The notes beneath the pieces are model-generated. The model had not been told where the DNA came from and did not search any database. It worked only from the letters and a program-made list of their open reading frames with translations. Below are positions 1-10,758 of a stretch of DNA of 30,679 nt, one piece after another. The first letter of the stretch is position 1. Each line of letters starts with the position of its first letter. The DNA is taken from NCBI GenBank assembly GCA_018524725.1, contig JAEUWP010000363.1, positions 1 through 30,679 of the forward strand, written 5' to 3'. Made by a program: the position numbers and the translations under genes. Source of the DNA: Podaxis mareebaensis. Taxonomy: Eukaryota > Basidiomycota > Agaricomycetes > Agaricales > Agaricaceae.

Positions 1-1
1 G

Positions 2-667
2 GAACGACACATGTTGGGGGGGAGGCTGCTGCACAGGGAAAAGCAAGGCAGTAATACTGCCTGGGGGAGGAGGGGATTGTCGAACAGGGGGAGTGCGATT
101 GGCAAATATGTTCTTTGACTCCAATGCAGCGATGAAGTCGCAGATGGCGGCATATAGGTGGGGTTCAGGAGGGGGAAGTTGCTCCTGAGCTGCTCCGTGA
201 AGACGTTGAGTCAAATCTAAGACAATGGACGTCAAGGTTACTGGTTTGACTTTCTTCTCATCCAAGGCCTTGGTGGGGGTGGGAGAGGAGGGAAGGTCAG
301 AGGGAGTAGCTTTAGGAGTAAGCTGCTCGGAGTGAGAGGGAGATCCAACTGGAGAATCGAGGTCCATGCCAGAGGGAGGAGGGGCTGAGCTTCGGAGATG
401 GCCCGAAGCGTCAGAGCGAGAGGGAGTAGAGGGGCTAGGGGTATCCTTCAACTCGTAGACTACGAAACGACCAGTAGAATTGTCGTGGATGCGAAGGAGT
501 CCTTGAGAGGACTGAATCTTGCCTTCGAGTGATGTGCTGCCTGGGGAGTCTTGGCCAGTGATGCCCGCGCCTCGATCTTGTAGTGAACGATGCTGGGGGG
601 TCTCAGGTACTTCGCGAAACATATCGTCTGTGTATTGGGGATCAGGGGTCTTTCGACGACGTCCCAT
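2..667 (-). CDS. Low-complexity protein, N-terminal part, runs off left edge
   Basis: An uninterrupted reading frame starts at the ATG at 667-665 (MGRRRKTPDPQYTDD) and stays open for 222 codons to the window edge, so the C-terminus is missing. The visible part is rich in Pro, Ser and Thr. A basic start is followed by a Ser/Pro/Thr-rich stretch (about residues 75-140), then a more ordered segment reading LTSIVLDLTQRLHGAAQ and YAAICDFIAALESKNIF that could form helices, then another proline-rich stretch. I recognise no domain. Basic, proline-rich N-termini like this occur in ORF1/gag-like proteins of fungal retroelements, but no zinc knuckle or reverse transcriptase is visible, so that is only a possibility. 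Only one exon is seen. Confidence 0.45.
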   Translation of the reverse strand, partial: MGRRRKTPDPQYTDDMFREVPETPQHRSLQDRGAGITGQDSPGSTSLEGKIQSSQGLLRIHDNSTGRFVVYELKDTPSPSTPSRSDASGHLRSSAPPPSGMDLDSPVGSPSHSEQLTPKATPSDLPSSPTPTKALDEKKVKPVTLTSIVLDLTQRLHGAAQEQLPPPEPHLYAAICDFIAALESKNIFANRTPPVRQSPPPPGSITALLFPVQQPPPQHVSF

Positions 668-963
668 AGTGCTAAGTACAACCGACCAACGAGTAGATGA
701 TGGTGGTTGCTGGAAAAGGAAAACGTTGTATCCTTGGGGCTTAAAGCTTGAGGCCTGAATCGACCGGCAATGCATCAATCATCACTAAGTAACGCGGCTA
801 CGCCTCGCGTGTTGCCTTAGCGTTCGACTCATCTCTCGAAGGCTGGCATGGTCTGATGTTCTTATTTTGTGTGTCTGCAAATTGCGAATACTACTTCAGT
901 CCGCAAGCAGCTATACAGTAGTGCCACAAAAGATGGCTTAGCAGATCTAATGTATAAGACTCG

Positions 964-3209
964 TCATGCGCGAATCGGAGTTATCTTCTTGATGCCGAAC
1001 CAAGACTCTGTATCACCTTCACCATCATGAACACCCACGCCCCGCCACCTTCCAATCATTAACCTATCTTCATCTGCCTCGGTTCCAAACTTCTTCTGAA
1101 CATCCGGCTCCCACGTGTGAGCAGGCGCCTTCGGTCCATACAGCCCGTGGACGACAACAAGAGGATTCGTGAGCTGGATCGAAGCTAACTGGAGGAAAGG
1201 AGTTCGCCATGATGAAATCAGAGTCTTGAGGAGAGTGAAAAAGATGAACATGCTGCTCCAAATGAGTGCCCCTTATTTGCGAAGAGAATGCTAAGGCTTA
1301 CGCGTAAAACGCCATCATCCCCAGCATCAGACATAATGGGGTTATATCTAGTCGTGATCCAATGATTATTCCTTCGCTGCTGGCCTCGAACGGCTCAACG
1401 CCAATATACAACGTGGCGCCTCTCGCGATGGTTTGTCGGGAGAGTTCGAGAGCGTAGACATCTTCGTACGTTTGATTTGTCCTGAGCCCAGCTCCATCTA
1501 CGATATTCCTCACGGCCACTGTTTCCGAAGAAGGAAAAGCACTACCCAGCGATGATGGAACACTCTCAAATTCGAAGGTTGAGATATAACGCGTATGCTC
1601 GAGGGTGGTGGGTTCGTAAGAAACACTCTTGAAGGCGGATGTAAGGGAGGAAAAGGTGTACACGACGTCGAACGTTGTAACGTTGCAGTGTATGACGTTC
1701 CAGAATCCATCACTTCCATGTCTGAACCACCCTCTGCAATATATAATCAGTTGACCTGTATTTCTCTTATTTTAATTGTGAACGTACGTGTTATTCCTGA
1801 CTTTTCGAGAGACTGTAAGTAACAATCGCTCAACTTAGAAACTGATGTACGGACACTGATGGTAGCCTTCTCCCGAATTCTGCTCGTCATAGTATGCTTG
1901 GGATGTGATGACGGCACCAACATAGAAAGGGCTTTAAACGCTCATGTTAGATCTCCAAGTCATAGAGGCACCAGCCTGAACAGGAAAAGGTCGAACTTTG
2001 AAGGTACTTCAAATCCCGGTATCCCATTGCCGTTGGCATCCAGCGCTCCCTGCGAGAACCTAGCTGTGCCATTGAATACTGTTGGTCCTCTGCATTTGAC
2101 GTAGAGCTCAGCTTCGGGTCCATAATCGCTTGCATCAATGCACTCATTCGTGATGCTAAGTGCGTGCCAGATCAATGATAACCCTCGAGAAGACCTGTTC
2201 GAACCACTCACCTGCGACACTTCGCCCTAGCCCCGATTGTTGAAGCGGTATATGTGGTGTTTCTTGGAAGATCTGCTGGTACCATAATAGCTATTTGGTC
2301 GTCAGTGTAGACGACCTGATTGAAACTGCTCGAGTTGGACAACGTCCGAAGGCCCTCCATTCGCATGAATCCATTCCCCCCACTGCCACCTGACAATTGC
2401 CCACATGACGCCTTATAAAAACTTGAAGCCTCTGACTGGCTTTGTATGTTATCGCACCTCGTCGTATTAATAGACCGTCCCCATCCCAAACCCGTTGTCG
2501 TTCTTCCTGTTCGGGAATCGATCAACGGAGACGTTGAGCGAATGGAGACAGCGGAGCTACTGGCGTGGAGCCACGCATCAGATGCGGTGATAGTATACGA
2601 GGACACGACGAGGATAGCGAGAAGAGTGATCGATTTACGAAGAACCGGAGGGGAAGGCAGAGTACGCTGGCGCCGTATGTTGAACACGTAGACGAGGCCT
2701 GTTACCAGAGCGACGATATTGGCGTTTGTGCAAACCAGGAGCAGGAGCCCATATCTACCGAAAAGTCCTTAGTTGAGCGGCATTGAGATATTCCTAAGCA
2801 CATACTGCAATGGAGACGGTAAGTCCTTCGTCTGTGCTCGTTCTGAGCTTCTCATCCACCCGGTTGCCAACTCGTAAGAGCATACTTTCATGGCGACTGG
2901 GAGCATGACCGGAGCAATGTGTGATGCAACCTGGGACAGAGTCAGGACTTTGCCCAAGGGAGCGGAGCTGATAATGAAGTGCCTAGAAACAGAGCACTGG
3001 AAAGCAACGCAGGTATAGGATACGACGGCCATGATGAACCCAGCGAGCAGGATGAGTATCGCTCCTCCCATCAGGAAAATCCGTAAGGTAACGCCTCGAT
3101 CAGAGACATTGGCCTGCGTCGAGGATTCTGGTACAAGCTCCTCATGCGGCGGCATTTTGGAGTGAGCCGAAGATACGGGAGTGTAAAAATGTTCGCTACC
3201 AGCTACCAT
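964..3209 (-). CDS. Multi-pass membrane protein, 7 exons, about 642 aa
   Basis: Exons on the minus strand are 2806-3209, 2212-2754, 1997-2155, 1855-1931, 1788-1812, 1302-1733 and 964-1252. All phases agree across six introns of 42-65 nt. The start is the first ATG (MVAGSEHFYTPVSS); the frame is open further upstream but has no ATG. Hydrophobic segments lie near the N-terminus (GAILILLAGFIMAVVSYT), in the next helix pair (LTLSQVASHIAPVMLPVAM, then YGLLLLVCTNANIVALVTGL) and near the C-terminus (MLGMMAFYAMFIFFTLL). Between them is a large Cys- and Asn-rich, probably extracytoplasmic domain with several NxT/S sites. The tail (TWEPDVQKKFG) matches a family of hypothetical membrane proteins common in Agaricomycetes; its function is unknown to me. 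The donors at 1996 (GTTCGA) and 1854 (GTCCGT) are weak, so the 1788-2155 part is the least certain. Confidence 0.75.
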
Positions 3210-4293
3210 TGAGACGAGGGGGAACTGAAAGCTTGGAACAATGCCAAAGAAACATCCCAAAGAAACATCAGGATTTAAAGCATACAACCTAACAACAAGT
3301 CGTCTGCGGCGGACATTTTTATCGGCTCGTAGCCTGGCGTCTTGGCAGTCCTGAAATGAAGGGGTTTACGGAAATCTCCGGTTGCGTTCAATCGATCACA
3401 CATTGCTCAAGCGCTCAACGTTCAGGCCTTCAGGAGTCGACCACCCCGATGTTTGACCTCTTCCCGTGAATCCGTTCATCCAGTTCGAGCTTGCCGAGTC
3501 GGAGCCGATTTTGGATGAGTCGACGTGACTGACGGGATGGCCAATTCCTGAACCCATCGAGTCGACTATGCCTCACCGGAGGAGCTGTTAGTACTCCCTC
3601 AAAAATACAAAAAAAAAATTCTTATACGTTATATGGTTCTGCGTGTACTAAGCAAATTTGGAAATGGAATGTCTAAAGGGGGAGAGATATATCATCAACA
3701 AGCAAAAAGTGGCCACTTCCTGATCAATGATAGTAATTAGCGTAGCGTACCATTCACCTAGTGAGAAATTCAAAGTCTACCGATTGGATGACGATATTCT
3801 ATTGAATGGACTATTGAATGGACTATTGAAGCAGGTAGGATCGGATCTGTGATTCCGTCACCGAGCCTAGGCCGCGTCCTCCAGGGCTTCCGCAAAGGGG
3901 TTGTCACAAATACAATCCGGTTTACATCCCAGGTCTACCGGTCGAGTTCTCGCTGGTAGACCGAGTTGCATTTAATACTATGTTCGGCTGTGTTGGCAGA
4001 AGAGCTCGTTAGGGACCAACAATGCAACAATTATTGTATTTGTAGCAAATCGAGTTCTCCGGTGCGGTTTTCCGTTCAACATCCTTGTGGCGGAAGAGGG
4101 TAATCTTCAGCGGCGTTGTACCGGGTTAGCGGTTTCTCGTCACTTACATATACCTTATCAACCCAGGTGCATATTCGTAGCCCCTCAGCTAAAGCTCAGG
4201 CCAAGCGGCTCTCGAATAGGAAACAGGCAGAACTTTCGCCTACCATATCAATCATTCTATTATTATCCATAATCAACTCTCGTTAATACTCCA
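3210..4293. other. Intergenic, no gene recognised
   Basis: No open frame here has coding character. The stretch holds a short run of ATTGAATGGACT units (about 3801-3830), an 8-bp stem (GGTCTACC at 3932-3939 with GGTAGACC at 3955-3962) and the small inverted-repeat element listed separately. It should contain the promoter of the membrane-protein gene on its left and the 3' end of the acetyltransferase on its right. Confidence 0.5.
3901..4048. repeat. Candidate miniature inverted-repeat element, 148 bp
   Basis: The left end TTGTCACAAATACAAT (3901-3916) is repeated in inverse orientation at the right end ATTGTATTTGTAGCAA (4033-4048), with 14 of 16 positions matching. Eleven consecutive bases (ACAAATACAAT) are a perfect inverted repeat. 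The inside is non-coding. I see no clear target-site duplication, so this could be chance or an old MITE. Confidence 0.3.
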
Positions 4294-4986
4294 TTACAAG
4301 CGAACAGATTCGGGCTTCAAATCAAAACACATCTCATACCAGACTCCAGCACCAAGTACGACATCACTCTTCCCTCTGCAATAAAATCCAGCTTTCTCAT
4401 AAAAAGGCCGCGTGTCGTCATGAGTTATGAGTAGTATGCGTTCAGGTACTCCTTTTGAAATAACCTCCTCAGAACGTGAGTAGCGTTGGATCCTCGACAG
4501 GTACTCTCGCATCATCTTCAACCCTATCCCCCTTCTCCTGTAAGACTCCAACAAGCAGACAGAATGTACACATATGGAGGGTGAGAATGGCACATGGACC
4601 GACATAGACTCCTTCGTGTAATGGTTCAGTGGAGATTGCGTCGCACAAACATGGCCAACGAGTCTTCGAGCCTTCGGTTGGTCTGGTGCCCCGGAACGAG
4701 ATGGCACGAAGGCACCGAGGAAGAGGTGAGCAGCATGGGTATAGCGATACCTACGAAAGCAATGGCATCACTATCACGATTGACAGAGGGTCTGGATGAA
4801 CCGACTTGAATTGTTCTGGGCTGTCAGCCTCATCAGGCAGGAATGCTGGGGCTGGCGCTCAGTCATGTCGAAAAAGCTCATTGCATGCCACACACCTTTC
4901 TGTTCGTGGTCGGCTGCGTCCTGGACTTCAGCGGCAGTGATGCTGTCGAAGAAGACGTTTTCAGCCGTTGGTGTTACCTCCAGCAT
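4294..4986 (-). CDS. GNAT-family N-acetyltransferase (AANAT-like), 3 exons, 197 aa
   Basis: Exons are 4896-4986, 4806-4851 and 4294-4750; introns are 44 and 55 nt and the phases agree. The start is ATG 4986 (MLEVTPTAENVFFDSIT). The early segment FLPDEADSPEQFKYRYTHAA resembles the substrate-loop region of arylalkylamine N-acetyltransferase-like proteins. It is followed by the strand HLFLGAFVP, the acetyl-CoA loop RRRGIG inside LLESYRRRGIGLKMM (the R/QxxGxG/A motif), the strand ILLITHD and PFYEKAGF, which is the usual GNAT motif B end. The protein should transfer acetyl from acetyl-CoA to an amine; the substrate cannot be read from sequence. The second donor is an unusual GTCGGT, accepted because it restores a continuous domain. 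Length is normal for the family. Confidence 0.85.
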
Positions 4987-5205
4987 TATAACAATCCAAA
5001 CTTGGTTGTGGTGGATCGAAGAGGGTTTGCAATATTGTAACAAGAGGATCCGTTAATTAAAAGGATAAGAAGCTGAGGTACCCACTTCGACCTTCACTGG
5101 AGCTAAATAGGGGCTGACGTCGTCTCACGTACGTTACTATTAGGCGCCAGTATTTCAACCCTAAAGTCATGTGGCGTTTCTCTTCGGGTCTTGATGTCAG
5201 GAAGG

Positions 5206-6049
5206 TCAATTTCCTTTCCTTACAAATGTACGGAGATAGAAGACTCGAAGGGGCACCATTGGCATGCTTTGAAACCATTTGCTATCAGCCAATGGGGCAT
5301 CGGGCATGGTCTTCAGCTTTTGTCCTGGTTGCTGCATCTGAGACAGCTCGAAGCGAACTGAGAGGATGGGAGTCACGACACTCATCGTAGTATTGTAGAG
5401 CCCAGCGCAGAAAGAGTTTAAGTCTAAGGCCATGATGCATTCGCGGTCGTATGCCGTCGCGTCTTCGATTCACAAAGCATAAAGGAATAAAGAGTCTTTC
5501 GAGCAGCATCAAATGAGTTTGAAACAACTGACGCCTATCGTCACGGAACCATGCATCCATTGGTAGGAGTCACGGGAAACGAGTTCCATTACCCCCAGCG
5601 GGATCACGTCGATGGGTATGCCGCCCGCGAAGACATCGGTCAATGAGTAATAAGGACAACAGTTCAGCTGGTAAGTTGTCGTCTTATACCGTAAGTTGAT
5701 ACTCAGCCCCAGCTCCTCGCTTCTTCTGCCAAGTGGTGTCAGGAGTTCTCAGGCCAAAAAAGCGCTTCCGAATCAACGACTCGATAAGGATCCAGTCTGT
5801 GTTTGATTGTGAAAATTACATCCCATCTAGCTAGGGTCAGAGGCCGCAATAAACCTCGTTCAGAGGAAAGCCCAGAACAATCTCATATAAGTCGATTACT
5901 GCATGGCTGAACAGTGACCCAGCTTGGTGGATCAAGGTACACTGCAGCTTTGGAAGGGACATCGGCAGAGTTTGATACAATGGTAGGGGTGGGGATCGAA
6001 GTTCAAGGCTTGATGGGCATCTTGGCCGGCGGTGACCGACACGAGGCAC
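5206..6049 (-). pseudogene. Possible remnant of a membrane-protein gene
   Basis: Several minus-strand fragments look protein-like but I could not join them into one gene. They are IDLYEIVLGFPLNEV (near 5880), RWDVIFTIKHRLDPYRVVD (near 5800), FAGGIPIDVIPLGVMELVS (near 5610) and TTMSVVTPILSVRFELSQMQ (near 5370). The first and last loosely recall the N-terminal helix and C-terminal segment of DUF6533-type membrane proteins, a family present intact at 17123-18432. Stops in all frames between the pieces suggest decay or introns I did not find. Treat this as a hint, not a gene call. Confidence 0.2.
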
Positions 6050-6186
6050 CTAGAACGACATCATGGGGCCAGGCTCCTAACCAAACGTTTCCCTTTGTGG
6101 AACTATGGCACGTTCTTCATTGCTATATTTTGGTCTTATCAGTTTTGCTTGGCCGATGCTTCTTTCGAGGCCAAAGTCGACAATAA

Positions 6187-6730
6187 CCCCTTTTAGCTTT
6201 ATTCATAGCGGGGTAGGTAAAAATAGGTAAAATGCATGAGTAAATCCAAAGATACATGTCATACCAATGTCATAACATGCATTACCAGCATTCCCACCAC
6301 GTGCGATGCCGTAACCACCTGTCCTCCAAACGAAACAGTGAGTTGTAGACCCTCGCGCCTTACGTCTGTCCACCTCTAGAATAGGTACTCACGTAGCATG
6401 GGCATCTTCGAATATGAAGGCGCCAGCAAGCACCTCAGTGCACACCAGTGCGTGTCAATTCATATGCGCCGTTGTTAATTCTGGGAGAAACCTTTGGCTG
6501 GTGCTTTCCTTAGATAGGAAGAACAATGAAACGTCTAGCTACCCTTTCCGATCAAGCCAACGCGCCGCATTTCAGCCATTCTCATCCATTCTGTTCATTC
6601 TCCCTTGAAACGGAAGTCGGTTGCCTCCTACATTCGTTGAGTATTTTCCACTGGCACAACGATATATGGGCGGTCGAGTCCGTACAGGGGTCGTGCTTTC
6701 CTCTGCCTCTTTGACTCTCACTTGGACAAG
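6187..6730. other. Upstream region of the P450 gene
   Basis: No gene is recognised. The short open frames here lack family features. The stretch should contain the promoter and 5' leader of the P450 gene, but I see no specific regulatory motif that I can defend. Confidence 0.4.
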
Positions 6731-8831
6731 ATGGATCTGTCGGGGTATGCGACATTCGTGACTGCGGCATTATTTTCGTGGATTTTCTATCGTGCTCTCG
6801 TCCTATTCCGAAGGCCGTCGAAGGAAGTGTTTCCTCCTGGACCCAGACCTCTCCCGGTTATTGGAAACATCCTGGATTTAATCACTTCGGAACCATGGTC
6901 GATGTACATGAGGTGGGAGGAGGAATACCAGAGTATGTACGCTCGGTTCTGCGTCATGATTGCTTACCGAGTTATTCCACTTCCCGGTTGAATGGTTAGG
7001 CAAAATTTTGAGTTTGAAGGTTGCAGGAAAGAGGATTTACGTCTTGAATTCGTTCGAGGATGTGGTCGAGTTGTTAGAGAAACGTGCGGCGATATACAGC
7101 GACCGCGCGCAAATTCCTCTCGTCGAGATGTGAGTATCTGCCTTAATTGACAAACGTGTTTGATGAAGCACATCCTTAACAATTCACGCTGTAGGTCTGG
7201 GTGGATGTTCAACACTGGGTTGATGCCTCACAACGATCGTTGGAAGCAAGAACGACGAATCTTTCAACAGACCTTCAAACGCGAGTCTGTGGCTCGATTT
7301 CAACCCATCCAGTCTACCAAGGTCCATACGATGCTACGACAGCTTCTGGCGGACCCAGAGAACTTTGCTGCATATTACAAGACGTGAGTCGTCGCATCAA
7401 TATTACCCTGCTGCGCGAACAGCTTCTTTCTCTTTCCACCCTTAGGTTGAGTGCGGCAATCGTGCTGGAAATCATGTATGGTTATGAGGTCCAGCCAAAG
7501 AACGATCAGATCATTCAGGTCACCGAACGCGCCATACAAAGACTGATCGAGAACGGGGCGAACCCTTCCGTAGCTGCACTTAATGCCTTCCCAGTACTTA
7601 GGCATCTGCCACGTTGGTTCCCTGGGACTGGGTTTCACCAGATCGTGGATGAATGCAGGGAGTTTACGAAGGACATGCTGAACGTTCCGTTCGAGTACGT
7701 ACTGAGAAGCATGGTGAGTGATGATGGGCTATGATTTTCGTTACTATATTCATTCTTCTTTCTTAGCGTGAAGGCAGCACTAAGGAGTCCTTGGTTAGGA
7801 CGTTGCTTGAAACGGATGTCGTAGGGGAGGAGTCCGTAAAAGGAATAGCAGGGACAGCATTCTCCGGTGAGCAGGCCCTAGTTTGGTGAATATCCAACAA
7901 CGATTAATGTACCATGTTAGCCGGAACGGATACTGTAGGTTGCACCTCAGATCTAACTACCATTTTCACCAATGCCTCTGAATGAATCTAGGTTCTATCG
8001 GCGTTGGAATGTTTCTTCTTCGCAATGGCTCTCCATCCGGAGAAACAGAAAAAGGCGCAGGAAGAAATTGATCGTATTGTCGGTTCGGACAGGTTACCTA
8101 CGTTCAAGGACCGCGAGTCGCTGCCTTACGTTGAAGCCATATATCGGGAAATGTTCAGATGGCTTCCACCGTTTCCTCTGACGGTGCCACATGTGGCCCA
8201 GGAAGACGATGTGTATCAGGGATATTACATTCCGAAAGGTGTGCCAGGCTGTCGTACGCAGTAATTGTGACGTCCTGATGTGTTTTGCAGGAGCGATTAT
8301 ATATCCGAACGTCTGGTAAGTGGACGAGCCATCCAATGATCTTAGTGAGCGTCCATAACGAGAACGAAGGGCGATGACGCACGACAAGACCAAATTCAAG
8401 AATCCGGAAACATTCATCCCAGAGAGATTCCTTGATAAAGACGGAAAGCTGAATGACGATAATCGTGTTATTGCATTCGGCTTCGGACGACGGTAAGTTG
8501 GTCGTCCACTCAGTAAAGCCAAGTTCTGAAGAACTCTAAGGCTATGCCCTGGTCAATACCTGGCGAGCGCTACCGTAAGGCTGGCCCTACTCTCCGGATG
8601 AGGACAATGTCCTGACTTCGACTTCACCAGGTGTGGCTGTCAATCGTAACTGTGCTGGCGGCATTCGACATTGGCCTTCCGTACGACGAGGACGGCAATT
8701 TGATCAAGTTTCAGCAGATTTACGTGAAAGCAGATGCTTTGCACATGAGGCCGTACAGGTGCTCCATTACGCCGCGTTCAGCCAATGCACGTAAATTGGT
8801 TGAAGCTACAGAGTACACTGCAGGATATTGA
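6731..8831 (+). CDS. Cytochrome P450 monooxygenase, 11 exons, 510 aa
   Basis: Exons: 6731-6932, 7000-7129, 7195-7383, 7446-7713, 7767-7866, 7921-7934, 7992-8238, 8291-8315, 8370-8492, 8541-8574, 8631-8831. All phases agree and the product has normal P450 length. Visible features in order: N-terminal membrane anchor (residues about 6-26), proline hinge PPGPRPLPVIGN, I-helix AGTDT (297-301), ExxR (Glu354/Arg357 in REMFRW), PERF, and the heme loop FGFGRRLCPG with Cys435 as axial ligand. It is therefore a microsomal haem-thiolate oxygenase expected to work with a P450 reductase. The style matches the large basidiomycete P450 families often labelled O-methylsterigmatocystin oxidoreductase-like, but the substrate is unknown. 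The I-helix motif sits on a 14-nt exon. No neighbour suggests a biosynthetic cluster. Confidence 0.95.
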
Positions 8832-8991
8832 GCTAACTTTTTGCCTGTTATGAGCACATGTGTTGTCATTATATTGTATGTATCTGGTTAGATTGTTAGG
8901 AATTGATTTATGTATTGTCGGTACATTGTTGACCACGGACGCCGGTGCCAAACAAAGGACATCGTCTCTTGAACACAACCACTGACTATCA

Positions 8992-9591
8992 ATGGTCAGC
9001 TCATTATAATGAATCTATGCAAAAGCTAACGATGGTGAACAGGCACTGAAAGCATCTGCAGCAACCCCAACACGCACGTCGTATACCCCAACAAGCTCAT
9101 CGACACCGCAGACATCAACGACATCATCAACACAACCAACAGTTCATGTACCACCGGAACTTGAACAGACGCTAAGCACGTTGACGTCTCACCGTTCTGT
9201 CCTTGGATACCTGCTTATAGCACGAGGGGGACCACATAGTGCAAGTATCATCCGCCATTCGGGGGTTGTGTTCGAAGGGGAGAAGGGGAGAAAGTATGCT
9301 GGCGTGATAGCCCGTATTGTGGAAAGCGTGCAGGCTGGGCTTGAAGAAGTGAATGGAGGTGGTGTTGGTGGTGTCGACGAATCGAGCGACATGGTGAGTA
9401 GCTCCCGGTGGATATTTGGATTTATTAGTGATTTTGCAGGATGAGGTCCGATTTATGAGAATCCGGACAAAGCGGCATGAGATTATGATTTCACCCGGTA
9501 TGTTCACTCGTCTGCCCGAGAATATCTGTGGCTTATCTGGGTAGATGAGCGGTACTTGTTGGCAGTTCTGCACGATCCGACGGTTACATAG
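8992..9591 (+). CDS. Dynein light chain roadblock/LC7-type, 4 exons, 152 aa
   Basis: Exons: 8992-8994 (ATG only), 9043-9393, 9440-9497, 9545-9591. The core reads HRSVLGYLLIARGGPHSASI, then YAGVIARIVESVQ, then FMRIRTKRHEIMISP and ERYLLAVLHDP, the roadblock/LC7 pattern of cytoplasmic dynein light chains (DYNLRB). The last two introns are needed to complete the C-terminal strand and restore phase. It should dimerise and bind dynein intermediate chain. It is longer than the usual roughly 100 aa because of a Thr/Ser/Pro-rich N-terminal extension (about residues 2-42) and a Gly/Val/Glu-rich loop near residue 110. The start is inferred: no ATG lies in frame in exon 2, whereas an ATG followed by a 48-nt intron with a perfect CTAAC branch site fits. 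Confidence 0.82.
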
Positions 9592-9857
9592 CCGAAAGCG
9601 TGTGTGTCGGGGCAGGTGCTTCGTATTTATAGACTTTGTGGCATTGGTCGTCAAAGGGTATGAATATTGATATAAGGCGTAAGAGACAACAAGTTGTAGG
9701 TAAGAACAGAGAGACAGACGGAGGAATCCTTCGCACATGGGTCACCGCAGGATTAGCAGCAAAGGGTGATATATTCCAGTTCCGAGCAGGCGTGCAAGGA
9801 GTGCAATGCGGGCAGGAATGCTGAGATATTGAGAAAAGGGCGGTGTGTGTCTAAAAC
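9592..9857. other. Convergent intergenic spacer
   Basis: This 266-bp spacer separates the 3' ends of the roadblock gene (+) and the Rho1-type gene (-). I see no gene or clear processing signal in it. Confidence 0.4.
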
Positions 9858-10652
9858 CTAGAGAACTCTGCAGTGGCTGTGCTTCTTGCCCTTACCGCCT
9901 CTGCTGAGGAGGGCAGCGCGGGTGGCATATTGGAACACCTCGCGCACACCCTCGCCAGTCTTGGCCGAACACTCCAAGTAGTGCTTTGCTCCAATCTTCT
10001 GCGCGACAGCCATGCCCTAGCAACAGCGATAAGGATACCATCAAGGCCGGAACTAGTCAGGACTACACACCTCTTCCGGCGTCACAGGGCGCTGGCTGGT
10101 CTTCCTAAGCTCCTCAATCACACGGGGGTCACGTCGGAGGTCCTTCTTGCATCCAACGAGAATGATGGGCAGGCCAGCGCAGAAGTGCATCACCTCGGAG
10201 ATCCACTGCTACCGAGTCAGCAAAAAGGAGCACCAACGACGTCGGGACGAGACATACCTTTTCCTGGACGTTATCAAGCGAGTCGGGCGAGTCTACAGCG
10301 AAGCAAATGAGGATGACATGCGAATCGGGGTAGCTGAGGGGGCGGAGGCGGTCATAGTCTTCCTGGCCAGCAGTATCCCATAGAGCGAGCTCGACGTGTT
10401 TGCCATCAACCTCGACGTCAGCGACGTAGTTTTCGAAGACGGTGGGGACGTAGACCTGCGGAAAGGAGGTCAGAGGATGAAAGGGAGTTGTTGCTGTTGG
10501 AAAGCACCTCTGGGAACGTGCCCTTGGAAAAGACGATCAAGAGACAGGTCTGAAAGCGGGGTGAGCTGGGTGGGTAGGACGATGAGGAGAGGGACTACCT
10601 TTCCGCAGGCACCGTCGCCGACGATGACGAGCTTTCTTCTGATTTCTGACAT
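9858..10652 (-). CDS. rho1: Rho1/RhoA-type small GTPase, 5 exons, 195 aa
   Basis: Exons: 10599-10652, 10508-10549, 10258-10455, 10071-10205, 9858-10016, with introns of 49-54 nt. The product starts [18 protein letters not shown] and shows every GTPase box: P-loop GDGACGKT, effector region [26 protein letters not shown] (the fungal Rho form of NKxD) and ECSAKT. The Rho insert ([18 protein letters not shown]) separates it from Ras. It ends CRVL, a CAAX box whose final Leu predicts geranylgeranylation and hence membrane attachment. Fungal Rho1 activates beta-1,3-glucan synthase and the Pkc1 cell-wall pathway and controls actin. The tail before CAAX is short and basic. The stop codon of the 2H phosphoesterase gene on the same strand lies only 106 bp upstream. 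Confidence 0.95.
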
Positions 10653-10758
10653 GATTAGTATGGGTGCAGACAGAGTTGACCCAGTCCACATCACACCACC
10701 ATATAACTACAACATTACGTAAGCGTCTGTGCGTGCGAAATATCCCCTACACAGCTTT

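Noticed and set aside
3932..3962. tRNA or small structured RNA at an 8-bp hairpin
   Set aside because: The stem and loop do not fit a cloverleaf, and no A-box or B-box promoter elements are present at proper spacing.
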